DNA from: Chlorobiota bacterium
GTDB taxonomy: Bacteria > Bacteroidota > Ignavibacteria > Ignavibacteriales > Melioribacteraceae
NCBI GenBank assembly: GCA_013151245.1
Contig: JAADIR010000090.1
Span: forward strand, 1 to 32,001
DNA length: 32,001 nucleotides
Direction: 5' to 3'
The notes beneath the pieces are model-generated. The model did not search any database, was not told the DNA's origin, and saw only the letters and a list, made by a program, of their open reading frames with translations. The position numbers and the translations under genes were made by a program. Positions 1 to 8,469 of the stretch are shown piece after piece (the stretch's first letter is position 1; each line of letters opens with the position of its first letter).

Positions 1-2074
1 CGTCTTCTTTCGCCTTAATCAATAAATTTTTATCTTCAATTATATCGGCGTATTTCAATTCGGGAAAGCCGCTTTGTTTTGTCCCGAAAATGTCGCCGGG
101 TCCGCGCAGTTTTAAATCAATTTCCGAAAGTTTGAATCCGTCGGAAAAATTCACCATCGCGCTTAAACGAATTACAGTTTTGTTTTTTTCGATTTGCCGG
201 CGCGAAAGATATTTGAAATCGTAGCTGATTTTTTCAACGTTTATCGGTTTTTCAATTCCCGTCACCAAAATACAATAAGCTTGTTTGTCAGATCTTCCCA
301 CTCTGCCGCGCAATTGATGCAGCTGCGAAAGCCCGAAACGTTCGGCGTCGTTTATTAAAATTATGTTAGCGTCGGGAACGTCGACGCCCACTTCAATAAC
401 TGTGGTTGAAATCAGAACGTCGATTTTCTTTTGCGCGAAATCAATCATTATTTGGTCTTTTTCCTGCCAGCGCATTCTTCCGTGGATTAACCCGACGTTC
501 AAATGAGAAAAGTATTCTTCCTTTAAGGATTTGTAATACGTTTCGGCGGCTTTAAGTTCAATCTTCTCGGATTCTTCCACAAGCGGATAAACAATGTAAG
601 CTTGGTATCCCTCGTCGCGATTCATATCTGAAATAAAGTTGTAAATATCCGAAAGACTTTTTTCTTTACGCAGAGCGGTTTTAATCGGTTTTCGGTTCTT
701 CGGCATTTCGTCGATCACGGAAACGTCCAAATCGCCGTAAACAGTGAGCGTAAGGGCGCGGGGAATCGGAGTTGCCGTCATCACAAGCGTATCCGGCGCT
801 ATCCCTTTTTGAATGAGCCGCGATTTTTGAATTACGCCGAAACGGTGCTGCTCGTCAATGACGATAAAACCGAGATTCTTAAAAACAACCGGATCTTCAA
901 ACAGAGCGTGCGTTCCAATTACTAAATCAATTTCTCCGGCTGCCAAATCATAAAGAAGTTCGCGTTTCTCTTTTGCTTTCATTCCGCCTATTAGCAATCC
1001 GACGCGAAGTTTGAGAATCTTGACCAACTCCGCGACCTTTTTGTAATGCTGATTTGCAAGAATTTCGGTTGGAGCCATAAGAACGGCTTGATAACCGTCG
1101 GTTGCCGCTATTATCATTGCGATAAGCGCGACGATAGTTTTACCGCTTCCAACGTCGCCCTGAAGAAGTCTGTTCATCGGTTCGGGCGATTCCATATCTT
1201 TTCTTATTTCGCTTAAAACTTTTAACTGTGCGTCTGTCAACTCAAAAGGGAGCGAATCAAGAAACTTCTTTAACGGTTTAGCGTTTACGTTAAATTTAAT
1301 TCCCGATATCTTATTCTTATAATTGTAATGCTTCAGCGCGACGAGCGATTCTATATAAAATAATTCTTCATATTTGAAGCGTTCTTTTGCAGCTTTTAAT
1401 TTATCGGGATTTTCCGGAAAATGAATATTCGTTATCGCTTCGCGAATGTTGCACAAACGATTTTCTTTAAGAAGTAATTCCGGAAGCGTTTCCGTAAGAT
1501 AACCGGCATATTCGGTAACTGCGGCGTTGATTATTTTGCGAATTTGAAAATCGCCGATAAGCGTGTTCCGTAAAGTTTTAGGAAGTCTGTAGAATGAAAT
1601 TATTTTCCCGGTATTTACAAATTCTTCGGGTTCGTTTTCAGAGAGCTTATCGAAATCGGGATGAACAAATTGCAGATGCCCGTATTTTGTAATTGTCGGC
1701 TTTGCCGACAGCGCGTAGAAATCGTCTTCCTTAAAACGGTCGCGGAAAAATTTTATTCCGTGAAACCAAACGCATTCGAAAAATCCCGATTCGTCTCTGA
1801 AGGTAACTTTAAAAATCGATTTTTTGCCGTAATGTATTTCTTCCGTTTCGAATACTTTTCCAAGCAGCGTTACCTCGCCTTCGAATCCTTGGATAACATA
1901 TTTATAAACTTGAGCGGAAGAAAGAATAGACGAGCGGTCGAGATAAGAAGAAGGGAAAAAATAAAGGACGTCTTTTATACGCGCGATTCCAACTTTCCGA
2001 AAAGCCTCCGCCCGTTTGGGTCCAACGGATTTCAGATATTGAATAGAATTATATAAAGGATTTTGTTCGGACAT
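1..2074 (-). CDS. recG: ATP-dependent DNA helicase RecG (partial, C-terminus beyond left edge)
   Basis: Superfamily 2 helicase that remodels stalled replication forks and Holliday junctions. The frame is open from an ATG at 2074 to the window edge, giving 691 codons. The N-terminal part (about residues 1-150) begins 'SIQYLKSVGPKRAEAF' and carries the wedge/OB domain that grips branched DNA. The helicase core shows Walker A GDVGSGKT (306-313), the DEQHRFG box (407-413), MTATPIPRALT shortly after it, and QLRGRVGRS (587-595), all diagnostic of RecG. RecG proteins are usually near 690-700 residues, and by comparison with E. coli RecG a few tens of C-terminal residues are missing. The gene follows gpsA by 65 bp with no terminator between them, so it may be the last gene of plsY-gpsA-recG. 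The start is supported by the family N-terminus, although the AAGG upstream is too close to be a good ribosome site. Confidence 0.95.
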   Translation of the reverse strand, partial: MSEQNPLYNSIQYLKSVGPKRAEAFRKVGIARIKDVLYFFPSSYLDRSSILSSAQVYKYVIQGFEGEVTLLGKVFETEEIHYGKKSIFKVTFRDESGFFECVWFHGIKFFRDRFKEDDFYALSAKPTITKYGHLQFVHPDFDKLSENEPEEFVNTGKIISFYRLPKTLRNTLIGDFQIRKIINAAVTEYAGYLTETLPELLLKENRLCNIREAITNIHFPENPDKLKAAKERFKYEELFYIESLVALKHYNYKNKISGIKFNVNAKPLKKFLDSLPFELTDAQLKVLSEIRKDMESPEPMNRLLQGDVGSGKTIVALIAMIIAATDGYQAVLMAPTEILANQHYKKVAELVKILKLRVGLLIGGMKAKEKRELLYDLAAGEIDLVIGTHALFEDPVVFKNLGFIVIDEQHRFGVIQKSRLIQKGIAPDTLVMTATPIPRALTLTVYGDLDVSVIDEMPKNRKPIKTALRKEKSLSDIYNFISDMNRDEGYQAYIVYPLVEESEKIELKAAETYYKSLKEEYFSHLNVGLIHGRMRWQEKDQIMIDFAQKKIDVLISTTVIEVGVDVPDANIILINDAERFGLSQLHQLRGRVGRSDKQAYCILVTGIEKPINVEKISYDFKYLSRRQIEKNKTVIRLSAMVNFSDGFKLSEIDLKLRGPGDIFGTKQSGFPELKYADIIEDKNLLIKAKED

Positions 2075-2139
2075 ACCTTGAATAAAATTTACTTGAAAAA
2101 TAAAAAGGGGAGTCGGTAAAAACAAAGTTTAAATTGATT

Positions 2140-3141
2140 TTATCCTTCGTGTTCGGATTTGGCGTCTCGCGTCATCAATTCGTAGGTTACTTTTATTGGG
2201 TCGCGTTCGTTAAACAGGGTGTCGTAAACCGCGTCGGCAATCGGAGTTGTTACGTGATATTTAGCGGCGAGCGCGTTTATTGATTTTACGGTTTCGACGC
2301 CTTCGGCAACCATATCCATCGACTTCAAAACTTCTTTAAGCTTTTTCCCTTGTCCAATCTGGTCGCCGACGTATCTGTTTCGGCTGTGTTGGCTCATACA
2401 GGTTACTATAAGGTCGCCCATACCGGAAAGACCGGCGAACGTTTTCGGCTTTGCGCCCATTTCAATTCCGAGCCGTGAAATCTCGGCGATGCCGCGCGTC
2501 ATAATCGCCGCTTTCGTGTTGTCGCCGAATCCCGCGCCGTCAATAATTCCGGCGCCGATTGCGATTACGTTTTTCAAAGCGCCGCCCAATTCTACGCCAA
2601 TCAAATCGTTGGAAGAATAAACTCTGAAATATGAATTGTTAAACGCCGATTGAATTTCGCGCGCCGTATCTTCGTCGTTTGAAGCTGCGACGACGGCTGT
2701 GGGAATTTTTCTGCTCACTTCTTCGGCGTGGCTTGGACCGGAAAGAACGCCGATATTTCTATCTTCAATGTTGGGAAGAACGTCTATTAAAATTTGCGAG
2801 ACCGTAAAAAAAGTTTCTTTCTCAATTCCTTTGGCGACGCTTACAAAAGTCGTATCGCGAAAATCGTAAGATTTTATTTTGCGAATTACTTCCCTGATAA
2901 ATTGAGTGGGAACGGCAATGATAATCATGTGCATATCTTTTACCGAAGCGTCGAGGTCGTAAGTAATATCAATTTCATCCGGAATTTTCACGCCCGGGAG
3001 CAATTTATTAATGCGGGTTTTCTTTAAAGATTTGGCAATGTTTTTTCTGAATTCCCAAAGAGTAACGTCGTGTCCGTTATGATAAAGGACAATGGCTAAA
3101 GTTGTGCCCCAGCTTCCGGCTCCAAGAACTGAAATTCGCAT
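2140..3141 (-). CDS. gpsA: NAD(P)+-dependent glycerol-3-phosphate dehydrogenase
   Basis: Reduces dihydroxyacetone phosphate to sn-glycerol-3-phosphate, the backbone of phospholipids, in the cytoplasm. The 333-residue length is normal for the family. The N-terminal Rossmann motif GAGSWGTTLA is at residues 7-16, the conserved GPSHAEEV near 135, the catalytic lysine in GGALKNVIAIGAG is K190, and the substrate-pocket segment 'TCMSQHSRNRYVG' follows. The start ATG directly abuts the plsY stop codon (TAGATG), so the two are very probably translationally coupled. This makes biochemical sense, because PlsY consumes the product of GpsA. No oddities were seen. Confidence 0.97.
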   Translation of the reverse strand: MRISVLGAGSWGTTLAIVLYHNGHDVTLWEFRKNIAKSLKKTRINKLLPGVKIPDEIDITYDLDASVKDMHMIIIAVPTQFIREVIRKIKSYDFRDTTFVSVAKGIEKETFFTVSQILIDVLPNIEDRNIGVLSGPSHAEEVSRKIPTAVVAASNDEDTAREIQSAFNNSYFRVYSSNDLIGVELGGALKNVIAIGAGIIDGAGFGDNTKAAIMTRGIAEISRLGIEMGAKPKTFAGLSGMGDLIVTCMSQHSRNRYVGDQIGQGKKLKEVLKSMDMVAEGVETVKSINALAAKYHVTTPIADAVYDTLFNERDPIKVTYELMTRDAKSEHEG

Positions 3142-3810
3142 CTACTTAGTTTTATTTTTTGAAAATGATAGTTTACTTTCTTTGCCGGCAATAAGTCTTT
3201 TAATATTTTCTCTATGCGCAAAAACAATTAATGCCGTTAGAATAACGGAGAATGGTAAAAGCGTATGATAACCTGAAATATCCACGCCGAAAATATTTTC
3301 CCTAACGATCATAATTAAAGGAACTGAAATAGCCGCGATTATTGAACCGAGCGATACGTAACGTGAAATAACAACGACCAAAGCAAAAACTCCGATTGCC
3401 AAAGCAATGTCTAAAGTAACCAAAGCCATGTAAACGCCTACTCCGGTTGCAATTCCTTTGCCTCCTTTGAATCCGGCGAAGACAGTCCAAATGTGACCGA
3501 TTATCGCAGATAACCCCGCCATGATTTGAACAAGCGTAAAATCGTCAAACGGCGTTGCATTAGGAAACGGGAAACTGCCGAGATAAAGTCTTGAAATTAA
3601 AACAACGGCGATTGCGCCTTTAAGCGCGTCGAGAAGAATCACGAGCAATCCGTATTTCCAGCCGAGGATACGCATAACGTTTGTTCCTCCGGCGTTGCCG
3701 CTGCCGTGACTTTTTATGTTTATTCCCGCTACTTTTTTGGAGACTATTATACTATTCGGTATTGAACCTACTAAATAGGAGAGTATGATGATTGTTATTA
3801 AATTAAGCAT
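3142..3810 (-). CDS. plsY: Acyl-phosphate:glycerol-3-phosphate acyltransferase
   Basis: Integral inner-membrane enzyme that transfers an acyl group from acyl-phosphate to the sn-1 position of glycerol-3-phosphate, the first step of phospholipid synthesis in most bacteria. The 222 residues contain several hydrophobic helices and the three PlsY signatures: GSGNAGGTN (36-44), GFKGGKGIATGVG near 113, and the C-terminal HRENIKRLIAGKE. 'GSIPNS' in the first helix is also typical. It is the first gene of a unit with gpsA (adjacent stop and start codons) and probably recG. A promoter candidate and the ispD terminator lie immediately upstream, which supports an independent transcript. The start is an ATG. 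Confidence 0.96.
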   Translation of the reverse strand: MLNLITIIILSYLVGSIPNSIIVSKKVAGINIKSHGSGNAGGTNVMRILGWKYGLLVILLDALKGAIAVVLISRLYLGSFPFPNATPFDDFTLVQIMAGLSAIIGHIWTVFAGFKGGKGIATGVGVYMALVTLDIALAIGVFALVVVISRYVSLGSIIAAISVPLIMIVRENIFGVDISGYHTLLPFSVILTALIVFAHRENIKRLIAGKESKLSFSKNKTK

Positions 3811-3830
3811 ATCGTATCTTCTTTTTTGTT

Positions 3831-3861
3831 TAAACTTAGAAAATTATTGGTCAAAAAACAA
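3831..3861 (-). promoter_or_regulatory. Candidate Bacteroidota-type promoter of plsY-gpsA
   Basis: Read on the minus strand: TTG (3861-3859), a 20-nt spacer, then TAAGTTTA (3838-3831). This fits the Bacteroidota pattern TTG/TTTG, about 20 nt, TAnnTTTG, with one mismatch in the last base. It lies just after the ispD terminator and about 20 bp before the plsY ATG, where a promoter would be expected. The spacing equals that of the better site at 18818-18848. This is a visual match only. Confidence 0.4.
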
Positions 3862-3876
3862 TTTATTTTATTAGAT

Positions 3877-3912
3877 AAAAAAAATCTTCAAAAGTTTCAA
3901 CAATCTTTTGAA
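3877..3912 (-). terminator. Rho-independent-type terminator of queA-ispD, overlapping the ispD stop
   Basis: On the minus strand an 8-bp perfect stem, TTCAAAAG (3912-3905) pairing with CTTTTGAA (3894-3887), encloses a 10-nt loop. It is followed one base later by eight T residues (3884-3877). The ispD stop codon (3899-3897) lies in the loop. The stem is AT-rich, so it is weaker than a GC stem, but the T tract is uninterrupted. Confidence 0.6.
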
Positions 3913-4583
3913 AACAGATGTTTCAGAAACTCCAAATCTTCAGGATTTGTCACTTTAAAATTTTTATAATTTCCTTCAATAAAATTAATTCGTTTACCGG
4001 TTCTATTTACAAGCGTCGATTCATCGGTTCCAACAAAATTTTCGGAGAGCGCTTTTTCAAATGCCGCAAGTAATATTTTATATTTAAATATCTGCGGCGT
4101 TTGAACGTAATATAAATGTTCTCTGTCGAGATATTCAATAGGCGAATCGGATAACCGTTTAACAATCGTATCTCTTGCTTTAATTGCCGTTACGGCATTA
4201 TCGAATTTTTCGGCGGAATTTAAAGCGTCGGAAAGTATTTTCTTATCGAGCAGAGGACGAGCCGCGTCGTGAACGGCAATCAAATCATTTTCATCGGCTT
4301 TAATTGATTTTAGCGCGTTGTAAACGGATTCCTGCCGCGCGCTTCCGCCGGAAAGAATTTTTGTAATTTTTGAAAAACGATTCTCTTTCTTGATTTTTTC
4401 CAGAAGGTCGAAATACTCCGGCTCCGCCGGAATAATAATTTCGTCAATCTTTTTGCAGTTGTGGAAGAGGCGAAGCGTATAGGTTATCAAATATTCTCCG
4501 TGAATTTTCAGATACTGTTTGGGCGTATCCGAACCTATACGCTTTCCTTTTCCTCCCGACGGTATGATTGCAAATGTCCTCAT
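3897..4583 (-). CDS. ispD: 2-C-methyl-D-erythritol 4-phosphate cytidylyltransferase
   Basis: Third enzyme of the MEP isoprenoid pathway: it joins CTP and MEP to give CDP-methylerythritol in the cytoplasm. The 228 residues match the family length. The nucleotide-binding loop GGKGKRIGSDTPKQY spans residues 10-24, where the usual 'AAG' start of the loop is 'PSGG'. VHDAARPLL, KARDTIVKR, VQTPQIF and GTDESTLV follow in the expected order. The ATG lies one base after the queA stop (TAA-G-ATG), so the two genes form an operon. A hairpin with a T tract at the 3' end closes the unit. No other MEP-pathway gene is in the window. Confidence 0.95.
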   Translation of the reverse strand: MRTFAIIPSGGKGKRIGSDTPKQYLKIHGEYLITYTLRLFHNCKKIDEIIIPAEPEYFDLLEKIKKENRFSKITKILSGGSARQESVYNALKSIKADENDLIAVHDAARPLLDKKILSDALNSAEKFDNAVTAIKARDTIVKRLSDSPIEYLDREHLYYVQTPQIFKYKILLAAFEKALSENFVGTDESTLVNRTGKRINFIEGNYKNFKVTNPEDLEFLKHLFSKDC

Positions 4584-4584
4584 C

Positions 4585-5622
4585 TTAAAGAATCAACATT
4601 GCGTCTCCGTAACTTAAAAAGCGGTATTTTTCTTTCATCGCTTTTTTGTACAACTTCATTGTATCGTCGTAACCGGCGAACGCCGCCGTAAGCATAAGCA
4701 ACGTCGATTCCGGCTGGTGAAAATTAGTAATCAATTTTTTAACAATATCGAATTCGTGCGGCGGGAAAATAAATTTATCCGTCCAACCGGAATTCGGTTT
4801 TACAAATCCTTCCGCCATTACGGAAGATTCCAAAGCGCGAGTTGCGCTGGTGCCGACTACAAAAATATTCTTCTTTTTTTCGAGCGCTTGGTTGATTACT
4901 TCGGCTGTTCTTTCGGGTATTTCAAAATATTCGGAATCCATTTTGTGTTTCGTTAAGTCTTCAACTTCAACCGCGCGGAAAGTTCCCAATCCTATATGAA
5001 GAGTGACTTCGACGACTTTAATTCCTTTTTTCTTGATCTTTTTAATGAGTTCTGGAGTAAAGTGAAGACCTGCGGTAGGCGCCGCCACCGAACCGTCTTC
5101 TTTAGCGAAAACCGTTTGATAAGTTTCCTTATCTATCGGCTCTACGTTTCTTTTAATATAGGGCGGAAGCGGAGTTTCGCCGATGCTTTCGATAGCTTTG
5201 AAAATATCGCCGGCTTCGCTGTTAAATCTTACGGTTCTGCCGCGCGAAGTCGTATTGTCAATTATTTCGCACCATAGCTTATCCGTAAAATAAATTCTGT
5301 TTCCTATTCTAACTTTTCTGGCGGGATCGACAATAACGTCCCAGATATTTTCTTCTCTATTCAATTCGCGCAAAACAAAAACTTCAATTTTTGCGTTTGT
5401 TCTTTCTTTCTTTCCAAACAAGCGCGCTTGAAGAACTTTTGTTCTGTTCACAACAAGAACGTCTCCGCGCGACATATAATCAACGACGTCGCTGAACTTT
5501 TTATCCTCAACTTTTTTTGTTTCGCGATCATAGACCATCAAGCGGGAAGAATCTCTCGGCGTGACGGGATATTTTGCGATTAAGTGTTTTGGAAGATTGT
5601 ACTTAAAATCAGATAACTTCAT
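4585..5622 (-). CDS. queA: S-adenosylmethionine:tRNA ribosyltransferase-isomerase
   Basis: Transfers and isomerises the ribosyl part of S-adenosylmethionine onto 7-aminomethyl-7-deazaguanine in tRNA, producing epoxyqueuosine at the wobble position of GUN anticodons. The 345-residue length is typical. The N-terminus 'LSDFKYNLPKHLIAKYP' with 'RDSSRLMVYDR', the central AAPTAGLHFT, the 'HIGLGTF' segment and the C-terminal 'QPESTLLMLTAAFAGY' are family hallmarks. The ATG is preceded by AGAGG at suitable spacing. It starts after the ppdK terminator and leads into ispD one base downstream. The two enzymes share no pathway, so this pairing is probably just transcriptional. Confidence 0.96.
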   Translation of the reverse strand: MKLSDFKYNLPKHLIAKYPVTPRDSSRLMVYDRETKKVEDKKFSDVVDYMSRGDVLVVNRTKVLQARLFGKKERTNAKIEVFVLRELNREENIWDVIVDPARKVRIGNRIYFTDKLWCEIIDNTTSRGRTVRFNSEAGDIFKAIESIGETPLPPYIKRNVEPIDKETYQTVFAKEDGSVAAPTAGLHFTPELIKKIKKKGIKVVEVTLHIGLGTFRAVEVEDLTKHKMDSEYFEIPERTAEVINQALEKKKNIFVVGTSATRALESSVMAEGFVKPNSGWTDKFIFPPHEFDIVKKLITNFHQPESTLLMLTAAFAGYDDTMKLYKKAMKEKYRFLSYGDAMLIL

Positions 5623-5649
5623 TTATAACCTCTGCATCATTTACGTATC

Positions 5650-5698
5650 ATTTAAAATTCTAAATTAAACGGCGGCTTTCTCCTCGGAGAAAACCGCC
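5650..5698 (-). terminator. Hairpin terminator after ppdK
   Basis: GGCGG-C-TTTCTC (5671-5682) pairs with GAGAAA-A-CCGCC (5687-5698) around a four-base loop, with one internal C/A mismatch. Read on the minus strand the stem begins 12 bases after the ppdK stop codon. It is followed by a T/A-rich tail rather than a pure T run. It is the strongest GC hairpin in this part and separates the long smc/lpx/ppdK unit from queA-ispD. Confidence 0.7.
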
Positions 5699-5710
5699 TA
5701 ATTATAACCA

Positions 5711-8446
5711 TTATTTATATTGTAAAGCCGCTCTTGCCGCAGCTAATCTTGCAATTGGAACGCGGAACGGGGAACAGCTTACATAATCCAATCCGGTTCT
5801 GTGGCAGAATTCAACCGACGAAGGCTCTCCGCCGTGTTCTCCGCAAATACCTACTTTAAGATCTGCGCGGGAGGCTTTGCCGTTTTTAACGGCCATTTCA
5901 ACCAACTGACCAACGCCTGTTTGATCGAGAACTTGGAACGGATCGACTTTCATAATTTTCTTTTCGAGATATTCGGGTAAGAATGAACCGATATCGTCTC
6001 GTGAAAATCCGTAAGTCATCTGCGTTAAATCGTTTGTTCCGAAACTGAAGAACTGCGCGGTTTCGGCGACCTCTCCTGCCGTTAACGCGGCGCGCGGAGT
6101 TTCAATCATTGTGCCGACTAAGAATTTGATTTTATTTTTGCGGCGTTTAAATACTTCTTCTGCGGTTTTCAAAATCACCGCTCTTTGATTATCGAACTCT
6201 TGTTTCGTTGAAATCAAAGGAACCATTATTTCAGGAAGAACCTTGTAGCCCTTCTTCGTCATATTCAACGCGGCTTCAAGAATAGCTTGCGTTTGCATTT
6301 CCGTTATTTCGGGATACGTGGTTCCCAAACGGCAGCCGCGGTGCCCGAGCATCGGATTAACTTCCGCAAGTTCTTCCACTTTGCGTTTGACGATTTCAAC
6401 GGGAACGCCCATAATATCAGCCATCTCTTTTTGTTCTTTTGTTTCTTTCGGAAGGAACTCGTGCAGCGGAGGATCGAGCAGACGAACCGTTACCGGAAGT
6501 CCTTTCATTTCTTTAAAGATTCCTTCGAAATCTTTTCTCTGCATCGGGAGCAATTTTTTCAGCGCTTTTCTTCTTCCGGCTTCGTCGTCGGCAAGAATCA
6601 TTTCGCGCACGGCAAGAATTTTATCTTCGCCGAAGAACATGTGTTCCGTTCTGCAAAGACCGATTCCTTTTGCGCCGAACTCGCGGGCTACTTTTGAATC
6701 GTAAGGCGTATCGGCGTTTGTGCGGACTTTCAATCTTGCGCGTTTATCCGAAAGTTTCATCAGATGGGCAAAGTCTCCGCTTAATATAGCTTCTTTTGTT
6801 TTTATTTTTCCTTCGTAAACCATTCCGGTAGAGCCGTTCAGCGAAATCCAATCGCCTTCGCGATAGACTTTGCCGTCAACCGTGGCGGTTTTCTTCTTAT
6901 AATCAATACTCAAAGCGCCTGCGCCGGTAACGGCGCATTTACCCATTCCGCGGGCAACGACGGCTGCGTGCGAAGTCATACCGCCGCGAGCGGTTAAAAT
7001 ACCTTCGGCGGCGTTCATCCCTTTCAAATCTTCCGGCGACGTTTCGAGTCTTACCAGAATTACCGCTTTGTTATTTTCAGCCCATTGTTCGGCGTCTTCG
7101 GCATGAAAAACAATTTGACCGGTTGCCGCGCCCGGCGAGGCGGGGAGACCTTTGGTAATCGCTTTGGCTTTTTTCATTTCGTTATCGTCAAAAACGGGAT
7201 GAAGAAGTTCGTCCAGTCTTTCCGGTTCAACGCGCATCAGCGCCGTATTTTCGTCAATCAATTTTTCTTTCAGCATATCCATTGCAATTTTAACCATTGC
7301 CGCGCCGGTGCGTTTACCGCTGCGCGTTTGGAGCAGCCAGAGTTTTCCGTTTTGAATTGTGAACTCCAGATCCTGCATATCGGTATAATGCTTTTCAAGT
7401 TTATTTTGAACGTCGAAAAGTTCTTTATAAACTTCCGGCATTGTTTCTTCCAACGACGGATAATTTTCTTTTCTTTCTTTTTCGGAAATGTTTTGAGCTT
7501 TAGCCCAGCGTTTGGAACCGATAAGGGTTATTTGCTGAGGCGTGCGAATTCCAGCCACAACGTCTTCGCCCTGAGCGTTGATCAGATACTCGCCGTTAAA
7601 AAGATTTTCTCCGGTTGCCGCGTCGCGAGTAAAGGCAACGCCGGTAGCGGACGCTTCGCCCATGTTGCCGAATACCATTGCCTGCACGTTTACGGCGGTG
7701 CCCCATTCATCGGGAATTCCGTTCATCTTGCGGTAAAGAATTGCGCGGTCGTTGTTCCAACTGTCGAATACGGCGAGAACGGATCCCCACAATTGCATCC
7801 ACGGATCTGTCGGGAAAGCTTTTTTAGTTTTCTTTTTGATTATCGCTTTGAAAAGTTTTACCATTTCCTTTAAATCGTCAACGGTAAAATCCGTATCAAG
7901 CGAGATTCCTTTTTTCTTTTTCAATCCGTCGATAATTTCTTCAAACGGATCGTGGTCTTCTTTATTTTCCGGTTTCATTCCCATCACAACGTCGCCGTAC
8001 ATTTGAATGAAGCGGCGATATGAATCCCAAGCGAATCTTGCATTGTTCGTTTTCTTCGCCAAACCTTCAACAACAACGTCGTTCAAGCCCAGGTTCAAAA
8101 CCGTGTCCATCATGCCGGGCATCGAAGCTCTTGCGCCGGAGCGAACCGAAACAAGGAGAGGATTTTCTTTATCGCCGAATTTCATTTTCATTATTTTTTC
8201 GATATCCGCTATTCTTCTCTTAACTTCGGGTTCCAATAATTTCTGAGTCGCGTTATGACCGATTTCATAATATTTATTGCAAACTTCGGTTGTGATTGTG
8301 AATCCCGGCGGCACCGGAACTCCCAGTCTGTTCATCTCGGCAAGATTAGCTCCCTTGCCGCCGAGAAGATTTTTCATACTTGCTTTCCCTTCGGCTTTTT
8401 TATTGCCGAAGAAATAGACATATTTTTGAGTTTTCTTTTTTGACAT
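5711..8446 (-). CDS. ppdK: Pyruvate, phosphate dikinase
   Basis: Reversibly converts pyruvate, ATP and phosphate to PEP, AMP and pyrophosphate. In anaerobes it serves gluconeogenesis or PPi-linked glycolysis. At 911 residues it is full length. The N-terminal ATP-grasp domain includes GGKGANLAEM (29-38) and the SVRSGARASMPGMMDT stretch near 100-115. The swivelling phosphohistidine domain has GGMTSHAAVVARGMG with the catalytic His493. The C-terminal TIM barrel has GTNDLTQMTYGFSRDD and CGEHGGEPSSVEF with the acid/base Cys. It lacks the features of PEP synthase. It is the last gene of the long minus-strand run, 23 bp after lpxK, and has the clearest ribosome site in the window. It may also have its own promoter inside lpxK; none was evident. 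Confidence 0.97.
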   Translation of the reverse strand: MSKKKTQKYVYFFGNKKAEGKASMKNLLGGKGANLAEMNRLGVPVPPGFTITTEVCNKYYEIGHNATQKLLEPEVKRRIADIEKIMKMKFGDKENPLLVSVRSGARASMPGMMDTVLNLGLNDVVVEGLAKKTNNARFAWDSYRRFIQMYGDVVMGMKPENKEDHDPFEEIIDGLKKKKGISLDTDFTVDDLKEMVKLFKAIIKKKTKKAFPTDPWMQLWGSVLAVFDSWNNDRAILYRKMNGIPDEWGTAVNVQAMVFGNMGEASATGVAFTRDAATGENLFNGEYLINAQGEDVVAGIRTPQQITLIGSKRWAKAQNISEKERKENYPSLEETMPEVYKELFDVQNKLEKHYTDMQDLEFTIQNGKLWLLQTRSGKRTGAAMVKIAMDMLKEKLIDENTALMRVEPERLDELLHPVFDDNEMKKAKAITKGLPASPGAATGQIVFHAEDAEQWAENNKAVILVRLETSPEDLKGMNAAEGILTARGGMTSHAAVVARGMGKCAVTGAGALSIDYKKKTATVDGKVYREGDWISLNGSTGMVYEGKIKTKEAILSGDFAHLMKLSDKRARLKVRTNADTPYDSKVAREFGAKGIGLCRTEHMFFGEDKILAVREMILADDEAGRRKALKKLLPMQRKDFEGIFKEMKGLPVTVRLLDPPLHEFLPKETKEQKEMADIMGVPVEIVKRKVEELAEVNPMLGHRGCRLGTTYPEITEMQTQAILEAALNMTKKGYKVLPEIMVPLISTKQEFDNQRAVILKTAEEVFKRRKNKIKFLVGTMIETPRAALTAGEVAETAQFFSFGTNDLTQMTYGFSRDDIGSFLPEYLEKKIMKVDPFQVLDQTGVGQLVEMAVKNGKASRADLKVGICGEHGGEPSSVEFCHRTGLDYVSCSPFRVPIARLAAARAALQYK

Positions 8447-8450
8447 TATT

Positions 8451-8456
8451 TCCTCC
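8451..8456 (-). promoter_or_regulatory. Strong Shine-Dalgarno of ppdK
   Basis: GGAGGA on the minus strand lies 4 nt before the ppdK ATG. Most genes in this window have weak or no Shine-Dalgarno sequence, so this one stands out and suggests high expression of ppdK relative to its operon neighbours. Confidence 0.7.
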
Positions 8457-8469
8457 GAATTAATGATAG

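Noticed and set aside
1661-2056. 131-codon open frame on the plus strand
   Set aside because: Opposite the conserved N-terminal part of recG; composition typical of an antisense shadow.
7085-7873. 262-codon open frame on the plus strand
   Set aside because: It lies wholly opposite ppdK, whose frame is strongly conserved; the translated product is Phe/Arg-rich with no recognisable domain, as expected for an antisense shadow.
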